From Bacteroidota bacterium (lineage in GTDB: Bacteria; Bacteroidota; Bacteroidia; Chitinophagales; Chitinophagaceae), in NCBI GenBank assembly GCA_023390215.1, contig JAEWDG010000248.1, positions 1-8,252 of the forward strand: a DNA stretch of 8,252 nt. The letters run 5' to 3'. Positions 1 to 4,894 of the stretch are shown here, piece by piece. The first letter of the stretch is position 1. Each line of letters starts with the position of its first letter. Position numbers and translations under genes: made by a program. Below the pieces are notes generated by a model. It was not told the DNA's origin. It did not search any database and saw only the letters and a list, made by a program, of their open reading frames with translations.

Positions 1-1
1 G

Positions 2-883
2 GTATTATCCCTGTCAGAGGACACGGTTATTCATTTAAAATCACATAAGAAGACAGCAATTACAAAGGCGGTTAATCAGGCTAAGGGTAACATCATTGTT
101 AGCACGGATGCTGATTGTACGATGGAAGCGGATTGGCTAGAAACGATAGACCAGCGATTTTCTACCCAACCACGGCTGATGGCTATAGCGGGTCCGGTGA
201 AATTAATTTCACCGGATGAGAATTTATTTACGGTTTTTCAGAGCCTGGATTTTGCCATGTATCAGGGAATCACCGCAGCGGGTATAAATACAGGTTGGCA
301 TCATCTTGCAAACGGCGCGAACCTGGCGTACCGAAAATCTGCTTTTGAAGCGGTGAATGGATTTAGTGGACATGAACATTTACCTACCGGTGATGACATG
401 TTATTGGTACAGAAGATCAGGACCAGGTTCCCCGGCTCTGTCCAATATCTCAAGGAGAATAAAGCGGTTGTGAGCACGCTCCCCTGCCCTGATCTAAAAA
501 GTTTTATCCATCAGCGTATTCGGTGGGCGAGTAAGTCGGCAGAATATACTGAAAAGAAGATACTGCCTGTAATGGTGCTGGTTTTTCTGGTAAATCTGAC
601 GATGTTGCTTCTGGGCGTTTTATCGATCTTTAACAGTAGCTCCGAAATCTGGGGCCTGACCATTTTACAACAGCTCGGGCTGCTGTTTTCAATAAAGATT
701 TTATCGGAACTCATATTAATAATACACGTATTAAAATTTTTCAAACAGGAAAAGCTTTTATGGTTCTTTATCCTGCTTCAACCCTTTCACATATGCTATA
801 CCGTTAGCATGGCTTTTTTGGGATTGAAGGGAAGCTATGAGTGGAAAGGCAGGCAAATCCGAAAATCTGATCAGAAAAAATGA
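2..883 (+). CDS. Family 2 glycosyltransferase, membrane-anchored (5' end missing)
   Basis: The frame is open from the left edge, so the gene starts outside the window; 293 residues are visible. It transfers a sugar from a nucleotide-sugar donor at the inner face of the cytoplasmic membrane, for cell-surface glycan or glycolipid synthesis; the acceptor cannot be told. In visible numbering, a segment rich in Lys and Ala (AITKAVNQAKGN) leads into the metal-binding DAD motif at 36-38. A GDD acid motif follows at 130-132, and a QxxRW motif (QRIRW) at 171-175, typical of processive-like GT2 enzymes. Three hydrophobic segments lie near the C-terminus at about 187-210, 218-246 and 252-274, followed by a basic tail. 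The first candidate ATG at 122 lies inside the catalytic domain, just after the DAD motif, so it is not the true start. The stop overlaps the start of the next gene (ATGA), implying translational coupling. The GT2 assignment is firm; substrate is unknown. Confidence 0.9.
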   Translation, partial: VLSLSEDTVIHLKSHKKTAITKAVNQAKGNIIVSTDADCTMEADWLETIDQRFSTQPRLMAIAGPVKLISPDENLFTVFQSLDFAMYQGITAAGINTGWHHLANGANLAYRKSAFEAVNGFSGHEHLPTGDDMLLVQKIRTRFPGSVQYLKENKAVVSTLPCPDLKSFIHQRIRWASKSAEYTEKKILPVMVLVFLVNLTMLLLGVLSIFNSSSEIWGLTILQQLGLLFSIKILSELILIIHVLKFFKQEKLLWFFILLQPFHICYTVSMAFLGLKGSYEWKGRQIRKSDQKK

Positions 884-1947
884 GAGCGCGCAAGCAAAGT
901 ACCTGGAAAAGATTCCGAAAGAATCCAACAGCTATGGCCGGGGCTGCTGTTTTGCTTTTGTTCTTTATTATCGCATTATCAGGATATGGCATCACTCCGG
1001 ATCAAACCCGCAACGCAGACCTGCAGGCCGTGGAAATTCAGGGGATGCCACCCGGCTTCAGGCAAAACTTTCTTCGCATAGAAACGAATACTGCACCCCA
1101 GCCCTGGTACTGGCCGGTGACAGGAAAGCGGCCCACTTATCAGTTGATTCCGGTCAAAATTTATAGGATCACCACGGATTCGGTCATATTCCGTCAATAT
1201 GTTGATACGGACACTTTCGCGCTTAAATCTATAATAAAAGAACCGGGGAAAAAGATTGATGCCCTCCGTAAAACGTTCTGGCTCGGTACGGATGGTTTCG
1301 GAAGAGACATGTTAAGCCGGTTGATGATCGGGACGAGGGCGAGTATGGCTGTCGGATTTATTTCAGTGTTCATTTCCTTACTTATCGGAATTATCCTGGG
1401 TGCGTTAGCCGGATACTATCGCGGACGCACAGACGCAGTTGTGATGTGGTTCATTAACATTACCTGGAGTATTCCCACCTTGTTGCTGGTATTCGCATTG
1501 ACACTGGCACTCGGAAAAGGCTTCTGGCAGATCTTTGTCGCAGTTGGATTAACGATGTGGGTAAATGTGGCCAGGCTGGTTCGCGGGCAGGTGATGGCCG
1601 CCCGTGAGCTGGAATATGTGCAGGCTTCAAGAGTGCTTGGCTTCAGTGATTTCAGGATCTTATTCCGTCATATTTTACCCAATATCACCGGGCCCATTGC
1701 TGTAGTGGCTGCATCAAATTTCGCAACGGCGATCATAATAGAAGCCGGGCTGAGTTTTCTCGGTTTAGGTGTTCAACCACCCGTTCCGAGCTGGGGTTTG
1801 ATGATCAAAGAAAACTACAATTTCATCATCACGCAAAGCCCTATGCTTGCATTGCTACCAGGGCTTGCCATCATGCTCATGGTACTTGCCGTTAACCTTG
1901 TTGGCAATGGCATAAGAGATGCCATGGACGTAAGATCATTGAACTGA
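880..1947 (+). CDS. ABC transporter permease, DppC/OppC type
   Basis: 355 residues. It is a membrane subunit of a dipeptide/oligopeptide (or nickel) importer-type ABC transporter and acts in the cytoplasmic membrane with a second permease, ATPases and a binding protein, none of them in this window. An OppC_N-like amphipathic lead and first membrane helix lie at about 8-36. A long extracytoplasmic stretch covers about 37-133. The signature FWLGTDGFGRDMLSRL begins at about 133, followed by five hydrophobic segments (about 155-180, 187-210, 215-235, 270-295, 320-345). The EAA loop that docks on the ATPase is clear at about 245-268 (EYVQASRVLGFSDFRI and following residues, with the conserved Gly). 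Family members are usually around 280-300 residues; the extra length sits in the loop at 37-133. The ATG overlaps the glycosyltransferase stop by 4 bp, so the two genes are probably one operon, although their functional link is unclear. Confidence 0.9.
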   Translation: MRARKQSTWKRFRKNPTAMAGAAVLLLFFIIALSGYGITPDQTRNADLQAVEIQGMPPGFRQNFLRIETNTAPQPWYWPVTGKRPTYQLIPVKIYRITTDSVIFRQYVDTDTFALKSIIKEPGKKIDALRKTFWLGTDGFGRDMLSRLMIGTRASMAVGFISVFISLLIGIILGALAGYYRGRTDAVVMWFINITWSIPTLLLVFALTLALGKGFWQIFVAVGLTMWVNVARLVRGQVMAARELEYVQASRVLGFSDFRILFRHILPNITGPIAVVAASNFATAIIIEAGLSFLGLGVQPPVPSWGLMIKENYNFIITQSPMLALLPGLAIMLMVLAVNLVGNGIRDAMDVRSLN

Positions 1948-2421
1948 TCACCCCACAGGTGCAACGGGCACGTTCCTGTTAAATCCTTCTTCCAGCGATA
2001 TGAATGTTTCCGTACGCTCTATCCCCTTTATTTTCTGCAATTCATCGTGTAATACAAAACGGAGTTGGGCAATGTCTTTACAGATCACTTCTATAAACAT
2101 GCTGTAGTTTCCTGTTATATAATTCAGGCGAACGATCTGTGGAATGCTCATGAGCTCTTTCGCCACAACATCATACAATGAACTTTTTTCAAGATAAATA
2201 CCTACGAATGCGGTGATGTCATACCCAAGCAGTTTAAGGTCGACGCTTAATTTGGTACCTTTAACAATATTAAACTCCTGAAGTTTCTTAATACGAACAT
2301 GGATCGTACCACCGCTTACAAAGAGTTTTTTGCCCAGTTCAGCATAGGATATCTCGGCATCCTGCATCATGGCTTCAATAATCTGAAGGTCGAGTTTGTC
2401 AAGATTTAATTTAGCACTCAT
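1948..2421 (-). CDS. Lrp/AsnC-family transcriptional regulator
   Basis: 157 residues from the ATG at 2421, the usual family length. A TTG at 2445 would add eight residues, but it lies only about 15 nt from the predicted -7 element (2460-2467), so the ATG is preferred. Residues about 6-55 form a winged helix-turn-helix DNA-binding domain (LDKLDLQIIEAMMQDAEISY, then YAELGKKLFVSGGTIHVRIK). Residues about 67-145 form the RAM/AsnC ligand-binding and oligomerisation domain, with the effector-loop motif TGNYSMF at about 103-109. Such proteins bind DNA as dimers or octamers and usually sense an amino acid; the ligand cannot be read from sequence. The gene is divergent from the unusual tRNA-like RNA at 2567-2734 and shares its upstream region, which contains an inverted repeat that could be an autoregulatory operator. 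The 3' end is tail-to-tail with the permease gene, with no base between the stop codons. Confidence 0.92.
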   Translation of the reverse strand: MSAKLNLDKLDLQIIEAMMQDAEISYAELGKKLFVSGGTIHVRIKKLQEFNIVKGTKLSVDLKLLGYDITAFVGIYLEKSSLYDVVAKELMSIPQIVRLNYITGNYSMFIEVICKDIAQLRFVLHDELQKIKGIERTETFISLEEGFNRNVPVAPVG

Positions 2422-2459
2422 TTTCTCGTTTGTTTTTTTAAGCAATTCAATCGTTGATA

Positions 2460-2490
2460 CAAATATTTGAATAATATCTATATTTTCAAA
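2460..2490 (-). promoter_or_regulatory. Predicted Bacteroidota-type promoter of the Lrp/AsnC gene
   Basis: On the minus strand there is a -33 element TTTG (plus positions 2487-2490), a 19-nt spacer, and AATATTTG (plus 2460-2467). The latter matches the TAnnTTTG -7 consensus of Bacteroidota at all but one defined base. Transcription would begin near 2453, leaving about 30 nt before the ATG at 2421. The -7 element lies in a perfect palindrome CAAATATTTG (2460-2469). The prediction is from pattern only. Confidence 0.5.
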
Positions 2491-2509
2491 ATAATAATTG
2501 AATTATTTT
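2488..2509. promoter_or_regulatory. 22-bp inverted repeat between divergent promoters; candidate operator
   Basis: The perfect 8-bp arms AAAATAAT (2488-2495) and ATTATTTT (2502-2509) are separated by AATTGA. The repeat sits exactly between the two divergent -33 elements and overlaps both. Lrp/AsnC proteins often bind AT-rich, imperfectly symmetrical sites at their own promoters, so this is a reasonable autoregulatory site. The surroundings are very AT-rich, which raises the chance of accidental symmetry. Confidence 0.4.
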
Positions 2510-2537
2510 TAAGTTAAAGGCGTTTATTCTATGTTTG
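2507..2537 (+). promoter_or_regulatory. Predicted Bacteroidota-type promoter of the tRNA-like RNA
   Basis: TATGTTTG at 2530-2537 is an exact match to the TAnnTTTG -7 consensus. A TTTT at 2507-2510, one base from the TTTG -33 element, lies 19 nt upstream, the same spacing as the divergent promoter. Transcription would start near 2543, giving a leader of about 25 nt before the mature 5' end at 2567. Confidence 0.5.
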
Positions 2538-2566
2538 TATTCATAAGGCAATTGAGTTCTTTACAC

Positions 2567-2734
2567 TGTGGGGTGATGAAATTTTTGGCAGACATGCCCC
2601 CTTGTCTCGGGGGTGGGGATCACAGGATAAACGCAGCATAGAGCCGCCGGTAGCAATACTGGCGACCAGGGTCGACCACTGAACTTTGTGCTATGGCTAA
2701 CTGCCCCGTGAAGGTTCGAACCCTTCCCCTACAG
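2567..2734 (+). tRNA. Unusual tRNA-like RNA gene with a ~96-nt variable region
   Basis: All tRNA parts can be placed. The acceptor stem is TGTGGGG (2567-2573) with CCCTACA (2727-2733), 7 bp including one G-U pair. U8 and G9 are at 2574-2575. The D-stem is ATG/CAT (2576-2578, 2593-2595) around a 14-nt loop with A14, G18G19 (2587-2588) and A21; this arm resembles tRNA-Leu. The anticodon stem is CCCCC/GGGGG (2597-2601, 2609-2613) around loop TTGTCTC (2602-2608), so the positional anticodon is GTC. The T-stem is GAAGG/CCTTC (2710-2714, 2722-2726) around loop TTCGAAC. The discriminator is G2734 and CCA is not encoded (CAT follows). A15-U48 and U8-A14 tertiary partners are present. The oddity is the variable region, 2614-2709: 96 nt against 10-24 in normal class II tRNAs. 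Its base is GGGG/CCCC (2615-2618, 2704-2707). C2566 could pair with G2734 for an 8-bp acceptor. It is not a normal Leu, Ser or Asp tRNA. The tRNA fold is well supported by sequence; function is unknown. Confidence 0.75.
2635..2698 (+). other. Internal structured domain of the giant variable arm
   Basis: An outer helix AGCATAG (2635-2641) pairs with CTATGGCT (2691-2698), with G2696 bulged. Inside it is a hairpin of 8 bp, CGCCGGTA (2645-2652) with TACTGGCG (2657-2664) including one G-U pair, closed by a GCAA (GNRA) tetraloop at 2653-2656. After it comes a self-complementary GGTCGACC (2670-2677) and a weak CAC/GTG hairpin (2677-2679, 2688-2690). The fold was drawn by hand; covariation was not tested. 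Confidence 0.55.
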
Positions 2735-2738
2735 CATT

Positions 2739-2771
2739 AACCTCTCCATCATGGGGAGGTTTTTCTTTTTT
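2739..2771 (+). terminator. Intrinsic terminator of the tRNA-like RNA
   Basis: AACCTCTCC (2739-2747) pairs with GGGGAGGTT (2753-2761), 9 bp with one G-U pair, around the loop ATCAT. It is followed by a T-rich tract to 2771, interrupted by a single C. It begins five bases after the RNA's predicted discriminator, so the RNA is a single-gene transcript separated from trmB. Confidence 0.85.
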
Positions 2772-2796
2772 AGCCATTCGATTATTATCATCTTTG
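2766..2796 (+). promoter_or_regulatory. Possible promoter of the trmB operon
   Basis: CATCTTTG at 2789-2796 differs from the TAnnTTTG -7 consensus at one base, with TTTT at 2766-2769 located 19 nt upstream, inside the preceding terminator's T tract. The start site would fall at about 2801-2803, making the trmB message nearly leaderless from the ATG at 2803. Confidence 0.4.
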
Positions 2797-2802
2797 CAGG
2801 CC

Positions 2803-3513
2803 ATGGGTCAAAAAAAACTGCTTCGTTTTAGCCAGATAAAATCTTTTCGAAATGTTCTTGAATATCCCGAAAATATGCGCGGGCAATGGAACCGGTTCTT
2901 CGGAAATCAACACCCGCTCACCCTGGAACTGGCCTGCGGACGAGGAGAATATACGGTTGGACTGGCAACCATGCACCCCGAAAATAATTATGTAGGTGTT
3001 GATGTAAAGGGAAACCGTATTTACCTCGGTGCGAAGAAAGCCCTGGATGAACAATTGAACAATGCGGCTTTTCTACGCACTCAAATTGAAATGATCGGAG
3101 AATATTTCGGAGATAATGAAGTTGACGAAATCTGGATCACATTTCCTGATCCTCAGTTAAGATGGTCGAAATCCAAACACCGGCTTACCCATCCCCGGTT
3201 CCTGAGGACGTATAAAAAATTCCTGAAACCCGGTGGTCTTATTCATTTAAAAACTGATTCTCCGGATCTTTTTCGTTTTACCCTAACCGTTATTGACCTG
3301 TTTCAGCTTGAACTGATCGACGGTAATGCTGATGTTTATGGAGGTGCACAAATTGCGCCCGAACTAAAAATCAAAACGCATTATGAAAAACTGGACATTG
3401 CAGGTTCGAATAAGATACACTATCTGTGCTTCCGCATAACGAAGGAACTTCCTGTGGAGCTTGATGAAACCTTAAGAAATATAACCAGGGATGTTGAACA
3501 GGCCATTGATTGA
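2803..3513 (+). CDS. trmB: tRNA (guanine-N7-)-methyltransferase TrmB
   Basis: 236 residues from the ATG at 2803. A TTG at 2794 in the same frame lies inside the predicted -7 element, so it is rejected as start. TrmB uses S-adenosylmethionine to methylate N7 of G46 in the variable loop of many class I tRNAs, in the cytoplasm. It has a Rossmann-fold methyltransferase domain: motif I LELACGRGEY at 41-50, motif II VGVDVKG at 64-70, an acidic VDEIWITFPDPQLRW stretch ending at about 121, the family signature SKSKHRLTHPRF at 122-133, and LKPGGLIHLKTD at 141-152. Length is normal for a family of roughly 210-240 residues. It is the first gene of an operon with the DUF5522 and ATL genes, overlapping the former by 23 bp. 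It lies directly downstream of an RNA with an abnormal variable arm, the tRNA region this enzyme works on; this may be chance. Confidence 0.95.
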   Translation: MGQKKLLRFSQIKSFRNVLEYPENMRGQWNRFFGNQHPLTLELACGRGEYTVGLATMHPENNYVGVDVKGNRIYLGAKKALDEQLNNAAFLRTQIEMIGEYFGDNEVDEIWITFPDPQLRWSKSKHRLTHPRFLRTYKKFLKPGGLIHLKTDSPDLFRFTLTVIDLFQLELIDGNADVYGGAQIAPELKIKTHYEKLDIAGSNKIHYLCFRITKELPVELDETLRNITRDVEQAID

Positions 3514-3706
3514 AAATGAGGATTACTATATAGGCGCCGATCAAAAACTTGTCTTCACGGCAAAATACCTCTCAGAGCGTGGTTATTGTTGCGGGAATGG
3601 GTGCCGGCATTGTCCTTATGAATATGAGGCTGTTCCCGAACCTGCGAGATCTTTATTATTAAAACAACGAAAACAAAATCGCCATGGTAAGGAAGCGTCA
3701 GAATAA
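3491..3706 (+). CDS. DUF5522 small cysteine-motif protein
   Basis: 71 residues, reading from an ATG inside the end of trmB. The core is a segment with a tyrosine- and lysine-containing lead (LVFTAKYLSERGY) followed by CCGNGCRHCPY at 33-43, which has four closely spaced cysteines (33, 34, 38 and 41). This is the hallmark of DUF5522, and a similar CCGxGCxxC pattern is found in the eukaryotic oxidoreductase-like N-terminal domain. The cysteines suggest metal or Fe-S binding or redox chemistry, but no function is established that I know of. The C-terminus is basic (LLLKQRKQNRHGK). It overlaps trmB by 23 bp and the next gene also by 23 bp, so it is surely translated with them. No membrane segment or signal peptide is present. 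Confidence 0.85.
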   Translation: MLNRPLIENEDYYIGADQKLVFTAKYLSERGYCCGNGCRHCPYEYEAVPEPARSLLLKQRKQNRHGKEASE

Positions 3707-4088
3707 ATTACCCGCGAAAAATAAAACCACCGAACAACCCCAAGACCTACAAACGAGAACCTATAGCTTTTTCGGGGATGTCTATGATGTCGTGCGGCAG
3801 ATTCCAAGGGGCAGGGTTACAACCTATGGTGCAATAGCAACTTATCTGGGAACTAAACTCAGCGCCCGCATGGTAGGCTGGGCTATGAACGCAGCACATC
3901 AGGCCAGGCCAAAAGTACCTGCACAGCGTGTGGTAAACAGAAATGGCATGCTCACCGGTAAACATCATTTTTCTACTCCAACCGAAATGGAAGACCTTCT
4001 CAGAAAAGAAAAAATTCTGGTAGAAAACGAAACCGTGGTTGACTTCAAAAATAAATTCTGGGATCCATCGAGAGAGTTGGCTATTTAA
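3684..4088 (+). CDS. Alkyltransferase-like (ATL) DNA-binding protein
   Basis: 134 residues. It matches the C-terminal DNA-binding domain of O6-alkylguanine-DNA alkyltransferases: FFGDVYDVVRQIPRGRVTTY at 29-48 with the conserved Tyr48, and a recognition helix SARMVGWAMNAA at 60-71 carrying the Arg finger at 62. It then has VPAQRVVNRNG at 78-88 where true enzymes carry PCHRVV. The acceptor Cys is Ala80 and the His is Gln81, so it cannot take up an alkyl group. ATL proteins bind O6-alkylguanine lesions, flip the base and recruit nucleotide excision repair. About 25 charged residues precede the domain. The ATG overlaps the DUF5522 gene by 23 bp and is the last gene of the trmB operon. A catalytically dead paralogue is the main alternative, and it is functionally the same idea. 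Confidence 0.9.
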   Translation: MVRKRQNKLPAKNKTTEQPQDLQTRTYSFFGDVYDVVRQIPRGRVTTYGAIATYLGTKLSARMVGWAMNAAHQARPKVPAQRVVNRNGMLTGKHHFSTPTEMEDLLRKEKILVENETVVDFKNKFWDPSRELAI

Positions 4089-4089
4089 A

Positions 4090-4120
4090 GGTTCAAGAAG
4101 TTACAGAGGTTCAAGAAGTT
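4090..4120 (+). repeat. Short direct repeat, period 18
   Basis: GGTTCAAGAAGTT occurs at 4090-4102 and again at 4108-4120, starting two bases after the ATL stop codon. A related string is found at 4256-4270. It shares the GTTCAA core with the larger tandem repeat that follows. Confidence 0.85.
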
Positions 4121-4216
4121 CAACGTTCAGGGTTTAACGTTCAACGTATTTTTAACCGTCATCCGGGTTCAATGTTCAGGGTTTAACGTTCAACGTCTTT
4201 TTAACCGTCATCCCGG
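4118..4216 (+). repeat. Two tandem ~49-bp repeats
   Basis: Unit 1 is 4118-4166 (49 bp) and unit 2 is 4167-4216 (50 bp). They differ by two substitutions (C4124/T4173 and A4148/C4197) and one extra C near the end of unit 2. Each begins GTTCAA, contains GGGTTTAACGTTCAACGT and ends in TTTTTAACCGTCATCC. The near identity suggests a recent duplication or a dispersed repeat family. There is no coding frame. Confidence 0.9.
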
Positions 4217-4228
4217 ACCTGATCCGGG
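4212..4228. repeat. Small GC-rich palindromic hairpin in the spacer
   Basis: CCCGGA (4212-4217) pairs with TCCGGG (4223-4228) around the loop CCTGA. The sequence GTCATCCCGGACCTGATCC resembles small dispersed palindromes seen in many bacterial genomes. No T tract follows on either strand, so it is not a typical terminator, although it lies between two convergent operons. Confidence 0.6.
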
Positions 4229-4300
4229 CTCTGCTCATTAGGGTTCATGAGGGTCAGGAAGTTCAAGGTTTATGGATTTGAATTTTGACTTTTGATTTGA

Positions 4301-4891
4301 TTATTGATAATAAGGCCTGATCAAAACATACACCAACACACCTGTAACCGCCACGTATAACCAGACGGGCCAAACATAACGGACAAGTTTTTTGTGTTTT
4401 GCATAATCGCCGGTTAAACCGCGATAAGCAGCAAATAAAATAAACGGAAGGGCCAGACCTGCAAGTGGAATATGTGTGATCAAAATGGCCAGGTAAATAC
4501 CGCGGGTTGAGCCGGCCGCCGCCCGTTCAGCATCACTAAGAATATGGTTCCCGTCTACATCTCCAAAAATTGATTCTCCCGCAAACAGATGATGCCCGAT
4601 ATAACTGATGAGAAAAAAAATGGAAAGGATCATTGCGGTGATCATAATGTTTCGATGAAGCACGAAGTGATTTTTCTTCACGCTGATCAGGCCCGCAATC
4701 AGTAATAAACTGACAAATGCATTCATCGTTGCACTAACCGAAGCGAAAATATGCGCGTCAAAGGGTAGCACATCCTTTCCTGCCAGGTTATATTTTCCAA
4801 GAACGGTTATTGCAGCAAATACAACAACTGAAAGGATTCCGATCAGCCATTTAGCTTTTGAATCATTTTTTTGCCAGGCAGGCTTGAGCAT
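4301..4891 (-). CDS. DUF420 membrane protein, cytochrome oxidase assembly-type
   Basis: 196 residues with five predicted membrane segments at about 14-32, 47-70, 82-101, 130-155 and 172-192. It belongs to DUF420, the family of Bacillus YozB/CtaM, which is needed to make active cytochrome oxidase. Histidines at helix ends fit the family pattern (47, 79, 100-101, 140, 166). Between segments 3 and 4 is a soluble loop, 105-128, containing DVDGNHILSDAE (111-122). This matches a 12-residue EF-hand calcium loop at positions 1, 3, 4, 5, 8, 9 and 12. It sits 3 bp downstream of the SCO1 gene in the same orientation, so the two are co-transcribed, and both fit oxidase maturation. The exact role of this family is not settled. 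Confidence 0.88.
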   Translation of the reverse strand: MLKPAWQKNDSKAKWLIGILSVVVFAAITVLGKYNLAGKDVLPFDAHIFASVSATMNAFVSLLLIAGLISVKKNHFVLHRNIMITAMILSIFFLISYIGHHLFAGESIFGDVDGNHILSDAERAAAGSTRGIYLAILITHIPLAGLALPFILFAAYRGLTGDYAKHKKLVRYVWPVWLYVAVTGVLVYVLIRPYYQ

Positions 4892-4894
4892 TGT

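Noticed and set aside
837..1166. Plus-strand frame of 109 codons overlapping the glycosyltransferase-permease junction.
   Set aside because: It is out of frame with both well-supported genes and its translation has no recognisable domain.
2422..2445. TTG start at 2445 for the Lrp/AsnC gene.
   Set aside because: It would lie only about 8 nt from the predicted transcription start, and the ATG at 2421 gives the usual family length.
2615..2641. Possible tmRNA-type tag frame ending GCA GCA TAG inside the RNA's variable arm.
   Set aside because: It resembles the Ala-Ala-stop end of tmRNA tags, but the RNA has a real anticodon stem-loop, a tRNA-Leu-like D-arm and no room for tmRNA pseudoknots, and the frame overlaps the base helix. 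Coincidence is more likely.
2614..2709. Group I intron or other intron in a tRNA.
   Set aside because: At 96 nt it is too short for a group I intron, lies in the variable region instead of the anticodon loop, and shows no recognisable intron core.
2794..2802. TTG start at 2794 for trmB.
   Set aside because: It is part of the predicted -7 element; the ATG at 2803 precedes the first conserved residues.
2788..3054. Minus-strand open frame of 88 codons within trmB.
   Set aside because: It lies antisense to a clear trmB coding frame, shows no recognisable domain and has no promoter or ribosome binding site.
4118..4216. CRISPR-like array.
   Set aside because: The two units are directly adjacent with no unique spacers, and no cas genes are present.
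4212..4228. Bidirectional terminator between the ATL and DUF420 genes.
   Set aside because: The hairpin lacks a T tract directly after it on either strand; it looks more like a dispersed palindrome.
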